DNA from: JBDTSW01 sp963797835
GTDB taxonomy: Bacteria; Actinomycetota; Thermoleophilia; Solirubrobacterales; 70-9
Reading direction: 5' to 3'
Length of the DNA: 64,000 bases
NCBI GenBank assembly: GCA_963797835.1
Contig: CAWCRN010000027.1
Span: forward strand, 1 to 64,000
The notes beneath the pieces were generated by a model that saw only the letters and a program-made list of their open reading frames with translations, did not search any database and had not been told where the DNA came from. The position numbers and the translations under genes were made by a program. Positions 42,582-49,782 of this stretch are shown here, piece after piece. Numbering within the stretch: position 1 is the first letter of the stretch; every line of letters starts with the position of its first letter.

Positions 42582-43309
42582 GGGTCCTGCCAGCGCCGGT
42601 CCCCGGGCGCGAAGAGGCTTACGTCGGTGAGCTTCGCGAACTGCGCGTAGCGCTGGGCGGCGCTGTAGAGCGGGTGGCAGGCGGTGAGGACGAGCCGGTC
42701 GTAGCCGACGTTCTTGACGATCTCGACCGCGTCCGGGTCGACGATCTCATGCTTTTCGACCGTGTAGGTGAACGCGGCGTACGGCATCTGCAGGGTGATC
42801 TCGTCGCCCGGCTCGATCTCGTCGATGCGGCGGAAGGGCGCCAGGTAGGTGGTGCGGTGCCCCGCGATTCCCATGGTCTCGCCCTGGCCCGGGAACGCGG
42901 AGCCGTCCCCCTGCTCGGCCAGCTCCTCGGCGTTCGCGAGGGTGTAGTGGCCCGGTCCCTTCTGGAGGCTTGCGGTGTCAGTGCCCTCCACGACGACCAC
43001 GTTCAGGCCGATGCGCGGGATGATGATGCGCCCGATCCCCTCCCCCCGCTTCACCTCCTCCTCGAAGGCGTCGGCGAGGACGCGGACGCGCTCCGAGAGC
43101 TCGTCCTCGCTCAGCGCGCGGCGCAGGAGATCCTCGGACGGGAAGCGATCCTCGAGGGCCGTCAGCTCGTCCTCGGCCTCCCGCTGCTGGAACGACCCGT
43201 AGATCGAGGAAAGCGGCTCCTTCCACGCCAGGGTGAGCCCGACGTCGACGAGGATCACGAGGCCGGCGGTGATCAGAGCGATCGAGATGATGCGCAGCAG
43301 GCGGTGCAT
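42578..43309 (-). CDS. sortase (class E-like)
   Basis: A 243-residue membrane-anchored transpeptidase. It has an N-terminal helix (residues 5-27), then the sortase barrel with IIIPRIGLNVVVVEGTD, catalytic His151 in GIAGHRTTY, Cys211 in LVLTACHPLYS and Arg220. It joins LPxTG-like proteins to cell-wall precursors. A candidate substrate with LPFTG is encoded at 54397. An acidic, helical insert (about residues 40-90) precedes the barrel. It is divergent from argG and coupled to the O-antigen ligase-like gene downstream. Confidence 0.92.
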   Translation of the reverse strand: MHRLLRIISIALITAGLVILVDVGLTLAWKEPLSSIYGSFQQREAEDELTALEDRFPSEDLLRRALSEDELSERVRVLADAFEEEVKRGEGIGRIIIPRIGLNVVVVEGTDTASLQKGPGHYTLANAEELAEQGDGSAFPGQGETMGIAGHRTTYLAPFRRIDEIEPGDEITLQMPYAAFTYTVEKHEIVDPDAVEIVKNVGYDRLVLTACHPLYSAAQRYAQFAKLTDVSLFAPGDRRWQDP

Positions 43310-43378
43310 TCGCGGGCAATCATCCCCGACCGCGCCGACGCCGCGCGTCGCCCCCGCCGTGGCAGACTCCCGGCCCAG

Positions 43379-44642
43379 ATGGAGACCGGGCCACCACGCA
43401 TCGCGTCCTACCAGGCCGACCCCGAGCAGATGGGGCGCGTACTGCTGCTCTACTCCGGCGGCCTCGACACCTCGGTGATGCTGCATTGGATCCAGCGCCA
43501 ATACGGGGCCGAGGTGGCGACGCTGACGGTGGACCTCGGTCAACCCGGCGAGGACTGGGACGGCGTGGTCGCGAAGGCGAAGCAGCTGGGGGCGGTGGAG
43601 ACGATCGTGGCCGACGCCCGCGACGAGTTCGCCCGCGACTACGTGCTGCGCGCGATCAAGGCGAACGCCCTCTACGGCGGCGGCTATCCGCTGTTCACCG
43701 CCCTCGCCCGGCCGTTGATCGCGAAGCTGGCGGTGGCTCAGGCACGCGCGAGCGGCTGCGACACGATCGCGCATGGGTGCACCGGGAAGGGCAATGACCA
43801 GGTGCGAATCGAGGCCACCGTGGCCACCCTCGACCCGGAGCTCCAGATCATCGCGCCGGTGCGCGACTGGACGATGGGGCGGGAGGAGGAGTTGGCCTAC
43901 GCGCGGGAGCACGGGATCCCGCTCAAGGGCGGGACGCGAGGTCAGCCCGTACTCGATCGACGACAACCTCTGGGGGCGCTCCTCTGAGGGCCGGCAGATC
44001 GAGGACCTGGAATCGCCCCCTCCCGACGACGTCTTCCAGCTCGTCACCCGGCCCGAGCTGGCGCCTGACGAGCCTCAACTCCTGCGCGTCGGCTTCGAGG
44101 CGGGGATCCCGGTCTCACTCGACGGCGAGCGCCTCGAGCCCGTCGCGCTGATCGAGCGCGCCGGCGAGATCGGCGCCCGCCACGGCGCCGGCATCATCGA
44201 CCACATCGAGGACCGCATCGTCGGCCTCAAGGTCCGCGACCTCTACGAGGTGCCGGCGGCGGCGATCCTGATGACGGCACACGCCGACCTCGAGAAGCTG
44301 GTCTCGACGATCCACCAGGTCGAGTTCAAGCACGCGCTCGACCGCAGGTGGGCGTACCTCGCCTACGCCGGCCTCTGGCTCGACCCGCTGCGCCGCGACC
44401 TCGACGCCTACATGGACTCCGCCAACGAGGCGGTCACGGGTGAGATCACCCTGAAGCTGTTCAAGGGCTCCGTCGGCGTCGTCGCCCGGTCCTCGCCGAA
44501 CGCCCTCTACGACCGATCCCTTGCCGGCTTCGGCAAGAGCGGGGGGGAGTTCTCCCAGGCCGCGAGCCCGGGGTTCATCGAGCTCTTCACCCTCCAGAGC
44601 CGGATGGCGCACCGGGTGCGTGGACGCGACGCAGATGGGTAG
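43379..44642 (+). CDS. argG: argininosuccinate synthase, frameshifted
   Basis: Joins citrulline and aspartate with ATP in arginine synthesis. It has the PP-motif RVLLLYSGGLDTSVMLHW, VDLGQPGEDWD, NALYGGGYPLFTALARPLIAK and HGCTGKGNDQVRIEA. The frame breaks in the GGG at 43927-43929; removing one G gives LKAGREVSPYSIDDNLWGRS and a natural C-terminus through TGEITLKLFKGSVGVVAR and SLAGFGKSGGEFSQAASPG to 44642, about 420 residues. A consensus error is likely. It is separated from argCJBD by 20 kb; argH is not in the window. Confidence 0.93.
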
Positions 44643-44651
44643 GGTGCGGGC

Positions 44652-44804
44652 ATGAGCGCGCTCTATGAGCTGATCGGCCGGACCGTGGTCCGCCTCGCCT
44701 GGTGGCGCTTCGGCACCCAGATCAAGATCGCGGGCGCGATCGGCCTGGCAGTCATCGGCGTCGCCGGGTACCTCGCCGCCACGCGCGAGCCGCCGGAGGG
44801 GTAG
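44652..44804 (+). CDS. small membrane protein, 50 residues
   Basis: The frame starts MSALYELIGRTVVRLAWWRF, continues GTQIKIAGAIGLAVIGVAG and ends YLAATREPPEG. An amphipathic, Trp-containing N-terminus leads into one transmembrane helix (about residues 22-43). It begins 9 bp after argG and is followed by a strong GC hairpin at 44806, both of which support a real gene at the end of the argG transcript. The function is unknown. Confidence 0.6.
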   Translation: MSALYELIGRTVVRLAWWRFGTQIKIAGAIGLAVIGVAGYLAATREPPEG

Positions 44805-44805
44805 G

Positions 44806-44826
44806 GCCCAGGGCGGCGCCCTGGGC
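44806..44826 (+). terminator. GC-rich hairpin after the argG unit
   Basis: GCCCAGGGC (44806-44814) and GCCCTGGGC (44818-44826) form a perfect 9-bp stem with a 3-nt loop, two bases after the small ORF stop. No T-tract follows, so intrinsic termination is only probable. Confidence 0.5.
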
Positions 44827-44883
44827 AGGGCGCGGGACGCCGCGGAGGGCTCCCGGCCTCGACAGGAGGCCACCCGGGAGGGA

Positions 44884-44922
44884 TTGTCGCTTTTGTTCCA
44901 CCAGGTGGGAGCAAAGCGACAA
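44884..44922. other. long imperfect stem-loop in the argG to rpf-like gap
   Basis: TTGTCGCTTT (44884-44893) pairs with AAAGCGACAA (44913-44922), and the stem continues inward imperfectly to a small AGGT loop. It lies in the gene-free stretch 44827-45088, where nothing else recognisable is seen. It could be a transcription or processing signal. Confidence 0.4.
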
Positions 44923-45088
44923 CAGCCGAGGGCGCTCGCCCCGGGGAGCAACTTGCGGCCCAGAAAACCCGCCACACCCGCCGCCCTCGATGCCCAAGAC
45001 CGGCACGACGTTCGCGCCCAGGCGGCCTGGGGTCCGGGCGCAAGAACTCTTGCAACGCCCCGGGTTATGGAAACTCCCTGAGCGCAAA

Positions 45089-45117
45089 TTGAGCGCGTCG
45101 TGAGCATTCGCTAGGAT
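45089..45117 (+). promoter_or_regulatory. sigma-70-type promoter for the c-di-AMP riboswitch transcript
   Basis: TTGAGC (45089-45094) and TAGGAT (45112-45117) are separated by 17 bp, the ideal spacing. The predicted start near 45124 falls just before the first base-paired segment of the riboswitch. Confidence 0.65.
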
Positions 45118-45125
45118 TCCGCGCC

Positions 45126-45274
45126 TCACATACCGCCGAGTTCCCCGGGTTCCGGGGAAGCGGGGGAACCGCATGGGTGCCGGATGCTCTTCACGGCACC
45201 CGAGGGGCGAATCGCGCTCACGGCGCGTAGGGCCAGTCCTTCGGCCCGAGCCCGTCAGCTAACCCCGTAGGTGA
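45126..45274 (+). promoter_or_regulatory. cyclic di-AMP (ydaO/yuaA) riboswitch
   Basis: Conserved elements appear in the usual order: AGCGGGGGAACC, a variable hairpin (GGGTGCCG/CGGCACCC), GAGGGGCGAATC, GTAGGGC, a hairpin closed by TTCG, and the diagnostic CCCGTCAGCTAACCCCGTAGG. The ends TCACATAC (45126-45133) and GTAGGTGA (45267-45274) pair with one mismatch as P1. In actinobacteria this class typically stands before Rpf, NlpC/P60 and other wall-hydrolase genes and turns expression off when c-di-AMP is high. The downstream gene fits this pattern. Confidence 0.93.
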
Positions 45275-46341
45275 TCGAAGGATGGACACGTACAGCGACA
45301 CACCCCCCGCCAGGCGCCTCGCGGCCGCCCCCAGGCGCAGCTTGCGCTGGGCGGCCGCCCGCCGCGCTCGCCGTCGCCGGGCTCATCGGTCTGTCGGCGA
45401 CCCAGGATGCGGCCGCCCAGAGCATCGATGAGCTCGAGGCGCGGATCGGCGCGGCGGAGGCCGACGCCGGCGACCTCGCCGCCGATATCGACGCTCAGAA
45501 CGCCCAGCTCGGGGTCGCCCAGGCCCAGGCCGGCGCCGCGGCCGCGCGCGAGGCCGAGCTGGCCTCCGTCCTGGCCGACGGCGAGGCCCGCGAGGCAGAG
45601 CTGAGCGCCGAGGTCGACGTGGCGCGCGAGCGCCTCGCCGCCGCGCGCGCCAGGCTGGACCGGGCTCTCGTCGCCCTGTCGCAGCGCCTCGTTGCGATCT
45701 ACAAGGGAGAGACCATCGACGAGGCCCAGCTGCTGCTCGACGCCGACGGCTACGACGACCTTGCGACCCGCGCGCAGCTACTGCGACGGATCCAGGAGGC
45801 CGACCAGGCGCTCGCGGAGCGAGTCCGCGAGCTGCGCGGCGCGGTCGCGAGAATGCTCGCGGCGGTCGAGGAGGCGCGTGACGCCCAGGCGGCGCACAAC
45901 GACGAGATCGCCGCCGCACGCGACGAGATCGCCGCCGTCAGGGCCCAGGCCGAGGCGCGAGCGAGCGAGCTGGCGGCGCTGCGCGACCAGCAGGCAGCGG
46001 CCCTTGCCGGCCTGCGCTCCCAGATCTCGGGTTGGAGTGACCAGGTCCAGGAGGCGCGTGCTGCCGCCGCGGCCGAGGCCGCAGCAGCGGCCGCCGCCCC
46101 GAGCGTCGGCAGCGGCCCGTGGGCGATCCCGGCCGGGATCGTGATGTGCGAGTCGGGCGGCAGCTACGGGGCGGTCAACCCCGGCTCGGGAGCCGGCGGC
46201 GCGTACCAGATCCTTCCCTCGACCTGGGCGCTGTATGGCGGCAGCGGCCTGCCTCAGAACGCCTCGCCGGCCGAGCAGGACCGCATCGCGGCGCTGATCT
46301 GGGCCGACTCCGGCGGATCCGCCTGGGTCTGCGCGGGCTGA
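45271..46341 (+). CDS. secreted coiled-coil protein with Rpf/transglycosylase-like domain
   Basis: The mature region starts with SIDELEARIGAAEADAGDLA followed by a long Ala/Arg/Glu-rich coiled coil (about residues 50-275, as in P60/PcsB-type hydrolases). It ends with a 75-residue transglycosylase-like domain: GIVMCESGGSYGAVNPGSGAGGAYQ, then ILPSTWALYGGSG with the catalytic-type Glu, and IWADSGGSAWVCAG. It should cleave peptidoglycan outside the membrane. The N-terminus is unclear: GTG 45271 overlaps the riboswitch end, while ATG 45282 (MDTYSDTPPARRL) is in another frame and would need a one-base deletion around 45340-45365 to join LAVAGLIGLSATQDAAAQS. Confidence 0.85.
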   Translation: MIEGWTRTATHPPPGASRPPPGAACAGRPPAALAVAGLIGLSATQDAAAQSIDELEARIGAAEADAGDLAADIDAQNAQLGVAQAQAGAAAAREAELASVLADGEAREAELSAEVDVARERLAAARARLDRALVALSQRLVAIYKGETIDEAQLLLDADGYDDLATRAQLLRRIQEADQALAERVRELRGAVARMLAAVEEARDAQAAHNDEIAAARDEIAAVRAQAEARASELAALRDQQAAALAGLRSQISGWSDQVQEARAAAAAEAAAAAAAPSVGSGPWAIPAGIVMCESGGSYGAVNPGSGAGGAYQILPSTWALYGGSGLPQNASPAEQDRIAALIWADSGGSAWVCAG

Positions 46342-46348
46342 GGCGCTT

Positions 46349-47647
46349 CTAGGGGGTGACCACGCCGCCGGCGGGGGTCGGGGGCGGCAGCTCTGCCGCA
46401 ACCGGGCCGACGGCATCCCCGCCACCCTCCTCGGCCGCATCGACCACGGCGCCCTGCCAGTCCGTGTCGCGAAGGACCCAAGCGGCCCCGGCCAACACGA
46501 AGAGCACGCCGGCACCCGCCACGACGAACGATGCCCGCGGATCGAACACGAACGCGATCAGTCCCCCCAGCACGAAGCCGAGGCCCGGCATCGCCGAGGC
46601 GATCGCCTCCAGCGTCGCCACGACGCGCGCCTGGTAGGGGGCGGCGGTCACAGCCTGTACGGCGGTGATCAGGGCCACCCACTGGACGCCGTTGCCGACG
46701 CCGCCCACCACCGCGGCGGCGCAGGCGAGGACCAGCGTCGGGGCGGCTCCCATCCCGAGGTAGGCGGCGCCGATCGCCATCGTCGAGAACGCCAGCAGGC
46801 CGGGGAGCGTCGCGCGCGCGAGGCCCGCGAACGCGAGGCTCCCGAGGACCATCCCGGCGCCCCAGCTTGCGAGCAGCGCGCCGTAGCCGGCGTCGCCCGC
46901 TCCGAGGCTCTCCTTGGCGAAGACCACCTCGATCGGGATCACGACGGCGAAGAACACGAAGGCCAGCGCCTGGGCGCCCAGCAGGCGGCGCAGGAGGGTG
47001 CTGGCCCGCACGTAGGCGAGGCCGCTGCGCAGCCGGGCGAGAACGCCGTCCACCTCGGGCTCGGCCCGCGGTAGCCCGCGAGCCGTCGCCAGGAGCGCGG
47101 CGACCGCCAGGAAAGAAGCCGCATCCGCGAGCAGCGCCACCTGGACGCCCGCGCCTGCGACCACCAGCCCCGCCACCGCGGGACCCACCGCCGCGCCGGC
47201 CGTGAAGCCGATGTTGAGGAGCGCGTTGCCCTGCCGCAGGAGGCCGGCGGGCTTCAGCGCGCCGGCTGCCGCGGCCCGGGTCAGGGAGCGCGCCGCGGAG
47301 GCGAGGCATCCATCGACGGCCGCGAAGGCCAGGACGATCGCCAGGAGGAACTCGGAGGCGAGCAGCGCCAGCGCCGCGAACACGGTCGCCTCGGCTGCGT
47401 AGAGGCCGGCCAGGCTAACGCGGGGCGAGAGGCCTTCGAGGCGAGCCACGAGCGGCGGGCCTGCGATCGCCGGGACGAAGTGGACGGCGACGAACAGCGC
47501 CGCCGTCGCGATCGGGCTGCCCGTCTGATCGAAGACGAGGATCGCCAGGGCGATCTCGCCGAGCCAGTTGCCCAGCTCGTTGACCAGGTTCGCCGTCGCG
47601 AGCTGCGGGAAGGCCGGGACCCGGAGCGGGCGCAGGGGGGAGCTCAT
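46349..47647 (-). CDS. MFS transporter
   Basis: A 432-residue, 12-helix major facilitator protein. It has LATANLVNELGNWLGEIALAILVFDQTGS at the start, GLYAAEATVFAALALLA, and a second half repeating ALLASWGAGMVLGSLAFAGLARATLPGLL. It resembles the MFS_3/enterobactin-exporter type group. The substrate cannot be stated. ATG 47647 (MSSPLRPL) is chosen. Its start region is preceded by 10-bp-phased repeats at 47705-47742. It converges with the Rpf-like gene with 7 bp between them. Confidence 0.85.
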   Translation of the reverse strand: MSSPLRPLRVPAFPQLATANLVNELGNWLGEIALAILVFDQTGSPIATAALFVAVHFVPAIAGPPLVARLEGLSPRVSLAGLYAAEATVFAALALLASEFLLAIVLAFAAVDGCLASAARSLTRAAAAGALKPAGLLRQGNALLNIGFTAGAAVGPAVAGLVVAGAGVQVALLADAASFLAVAALLATARGLPRAEPEVDGVLARLRSGLAYVRASTLLRRLLGAQALAFVFFAVVIPIEVVFAKESLGAGDAGYGALLASWGAGMVLGSLAFAGLARATLPGLLAFSTMAIGAAYLGMGAAPTLVLACAAAVVGGVGNGVQWVALITAVQAVTAAPYQARVVATLEAIASAMPGLGFVLGGLIAFVFDPRASFVVAGAGVLFVLAGAAWVLRDTDWQGAVVDAAEEGGGDAVGPVAAELPPPTPAGGVVTP

Positions 47648-47684
47648 CGGCGAGCGAAGGTATCCGCGGTTGGTGGTAGGGCTT

Positions 47685-47751
47685 GCAAGTTCACGGCCGT
47701 GAGTGCAGGTCTTGACAGGTTCTTGCAAGTTTGCGCAAGGTTCTGTCAAAA
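47685..47751. promoter_or_regulatory. 10-bp-phased CARG repeats with outer inverted repeat
   Basis: GCAGGTC (47705), ACAGGTT (47715), GCAAGTT (47725) and GCAAGGT (47735) repeat every 10 bp, with a fifth GCAAGTT at 47685. TTGACAG and CTGTCAA also bracket the last three as an inverted repeat (about 47712-47749). Head-to-tail 10-bp phasing is what BldC-type proteins bind (an AATT-N6-AATT-like period), and a BldC-like gene lies 1.6 kb away; TTGACAGGTT also stands before that gene in the same orientation relative to it. The region lies before the MFS gene (minus strand) and a short plus-strand unit. Confidence 0.5.
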
Positions 47752-47787
47752 TGCTCCTACCCGAGTCGCTGAAGGAGGGAAACCCAA

Positions 47788-47808
47788 ATGGGATTCCGTA
47801 GGGGCTAG
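47788..47808 (+). CDS. six-codon ORF with strong ribosome site (leader peptide?)
   Basis: AAGGAGGG (47772-47779) is a near-perfect Shine-Dalgarno sequence 8 bases before ATG 47788, but the frame reads only MGFRRG before TAG. Skipping one base at 47806 would extend it to about 54 basic residues ending at 47950, antisense to the end of the HD-GYP gene. It may be a regulatory micro-ORF or a frameshifted small gene. Bases 47809-47892 show only a weak GAGCG/CGCTC hairpin. Confidence 0.3.
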   Translation: MGFRRG

Positions 47809-47892
47809 GCAAAGAGGCATACGGCTGATTGGCGCAGGCACCAACCCGGTGACCCTGCGTTTTCGGCTGCCTGGAGCCGAGCGTCGCGGCGC

Positions 47893-49296
47893 TCAGCCGC
47901 GTGTGCGGGTGGAGCCCAGGCGGTTGGGATCGGCGCCGGTGGCTACGTAGTCGTGGATCCTCCGGTCAAGCGCGAGCTCGCGCTCGAAGTCCGCGTCCTC
48001 CCCGTGGCGGTAGGCGAGGTCCTTGTCGGCGAGGACCTTGATGAAGACCTCGACGTAATGGGGATCGAGCTGGGTGCCGGCGATCCGCCGAAGCTCCGTG
48101 ATGGCGTCGTAGGAGCTGATCGGGTCCCGGTAGGAGTCGCGGGCCGTCATCACGTCGTAGGTGTCGGCCACCGCGACGACACGCGCCAGCTCGGGGATCT
48201 CGTCGCCGGACAGCGCCCGCGGATACCCATGGCCGTCGATGCGCTCGTGGTGGGCGAGGATGACCTCACCGACCGGGCGGTAGCCGTCGATCTGCGAGAC
48301 GATCCGCGCCCCCTCCTCCGGATGCTTTCGGATCTGCTCCCAGTCCGCCTCCGACAGCGTGGTGTTCCCCTTGAGGATCCGATCCGGGAGGACGAACTTG
48401 CCGATGTCGTGCAGGAGCGCCGCGGTGTGGACCAGGTCCTGCTGCTCCTCCGGCAGGCCGGCCTCGGCCGCCATCTCGCGCGAGTAGCGGGCGACGGCGG
48501 CGCTGTGGCGGGCCGTCATGCGATCGCGCAGGTCCAGGGTGCGAAGGAGCGCGCTCAGTAGAGCGACCTGGAAGCCGGCCAGCTGCTTCGCGCGCAGCTC
48601 GAGCTCATCCGCGCGCTCCTGCGAGAGCAGGAGCGCGCCGATCAGGTACTGGAAGATGAGGAGCACCACGGCGAAGAGGACGAGCGAGACGAGGCCGAGC
48701 TCGATGTACGCGGCGGCGAAGCCGACGGCGAGGGCCGCCGAGGCCAGCTCGGACGGGAGCACGGGGCCGAGCATCCGCCTCGCCTTGGTGGTGATACGGC
48801 CGCCCTCGACGTACGCGGAGTAGCCCGCGATCAGGAGCGTGTCGATGGCGAGCGCCGCTACGAAGAGGCCCAGGACCAGAAGGTAGAAGTCGGCGCCCCC
48901 CTGCTCGATGCCGAACGCCTGGACGCTCTCGTGGAAGAGGATCCCGCCGATCAGCGGGAACCAGGAGTACGTCACCAGGTTGATCAGCAGGTCCTCGCGC
49001 GGGTAGCGCTGGAACGCCCAGCCGACGCCGATCGTCACGACCCCGATCAGGGCCGCCGGCGTTGCCCCGGCGAACACGGCCGCCACCACGATCGCGAGGA
49101 AGCTCCCCGCGATCTTGACGCGGTTGGCAGCGCTCGGGATCGCGCTGCGATCGCTGGCCAGCGACAGGGCCAGCAGGGCGCCGATCAGGGGCAGGTCCCA
49201 ATCCCCGGAGCCGGCGCTCGCGACCGCCACGCCCGCCGCGACTGCGAGGGCGCACAGCTCGAGACGGACGACAGTGCGACTGGGCCGACCGGTCAA
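47893..49296 (-). CDS. membrane-bound HD-GYP domain protein (putative c-di-GMP phosphodiesterase)
   Basis: A 467-residue protein. TTG 49296 is supported by CAGGAGGG 7 bases upstream. Residues 10-222 form about seven or eight membrane helices; a short linker leads to an HD-GYP domain with HTAALLHDIGK (His296-Asp297), HPEEGARIV, AHHERIDGHGYP (GYP 357-359 intact) and VADTYDVMTARDSYR. All metal ligands of the family appear to be present, so hydrolysis of c-di-GMP or a related nucleotide is likely. It would oppose the c-di-GMP signal read by the riboswitch at 26.1 kb. Confidence 0.9.
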   Translation of the reverse strand: MTGRPSRTVVRLELCALAVAAGVAVASAGSGDWDLPLIGALLALSLASDRSAIPSAANRVKIAGSFLAIVVAAVFAGATPAALIGVVTIGVGWAFQRYPREDLLINLVTYSWFPLIGGILFHESVQAFGIEQGGADFYLLVLGLFVAALAIDTLLIAGYSAYVEGGRITTKARRMLGPVLPSELASAALAVGFAAAYIELGLVSLVLFAVVLLIFQYLIGALLLSQERADELELRAKQLAGFQVALLSALLRTLDLRDRMTARHSAAVARYSREMAAEAGLPEEQQDLVHTAALLHDIGKFVLPDRILKGNTTLSEADWEQIRKHPEEGARIVSQIDGYRPVGEVILAHHERIDGHGYPRALSGDEIPELARVVAVADTYDVMTARDSYRDPISSYDAITELRRIAGTQLDPHYVEVFIKVLADKDLAYRHGEDADFERELALDRRIHDYVATGADPNRLGSTRTRG

Positions 49297-49332
49297 GCCG
49301 GTCCCTCCTGCATTCCGTGTGCCGCCGGATCC

Positions 49333-49581
49333 CTAGTTGCCGACGGGGCTCGCGCCTCTGCCGAGCCTGGGAACCGCCACGCGGCCGGGCTCCCGCATGG
49401 ACTGCATGAACTCGTCGAGGTCCTCGATCGCGAACCGCCGCTGGCCGCCGGGTGTCCGGTAGACCGGGACCAGCCCGTCGTTGGACCACTTGCGCAGCGA
49501 GGCTGCGCTGACACCCAGGTAGGCGGCGGCGCGGCCGACGTTGAGAAGTCTGATTTCCTCTTGCATTCTCTCGCTCTCCAT
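49333..49581 (-). CDS. BldC-like MerR-type DNA-binding protein
   Basis: An 82-residue single winged-helix protein. LLNVGRAAAYLGVSAASLRKWSNDG is the helix-turn-helix, and VPVYRTPGGQRRFAIEDLDEFMQSM the wing and final helix. It lacks the dimerising coiled coil of classical MerR proteins, as BldC does. ATG 49581 (MESERMQEE) or ATG 49566 (MQEEIRLL, with GGAG upstream) may start it. It is likely to bind as a head-to-tail array to phased direct repeats and to control neighbouring genes. Confidence 0.8.
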   Translation of the reverse strand: MESERMQEEIRLLNVGRAAAYLGVSAASLRKWSNDGLVPVYRTPGGQRRFAIEDLDEFMQSMREPGRVAVPRLGRGASPVGN

Positions 49582-49652
49582 CGCTCGTCTCGCGGAAGGC
49601 CGCGAAAACCTGTCAATGGCTGCCATCGTTTGCTAAGGGATTCCAGGTAGCA

Positions 49653-49680
49653 ACTTCCCGGTAAACCCCTGCCGGGAAGT
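49653..49680. promoter_or_regulatory. 9-bp inverted repeat between the two MerR-type genes
   Basis: ACTTCCCGG (49653-49661) and CCGGGAAGT (49672-49680) are perfect inverted repeats with a 10-nt spacer. It sits upstream of the BldC-like gene and 103 bp after the CarH-like gene. CAGGTA and CGGTAA elements lie beside it. It is an operator or a weak terminator. Confidence 0.4.
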
Positions 49681-49782
49681 GCGTAGGTTTTTGGGACCGA
49701 AGCTGCACACACGGCGCTGTCCGGGTGCGATTGTGCACGCCCGTCCGGCGGAGGTTCAGGGCTCAGGGGCCGCTGCGGGCGT

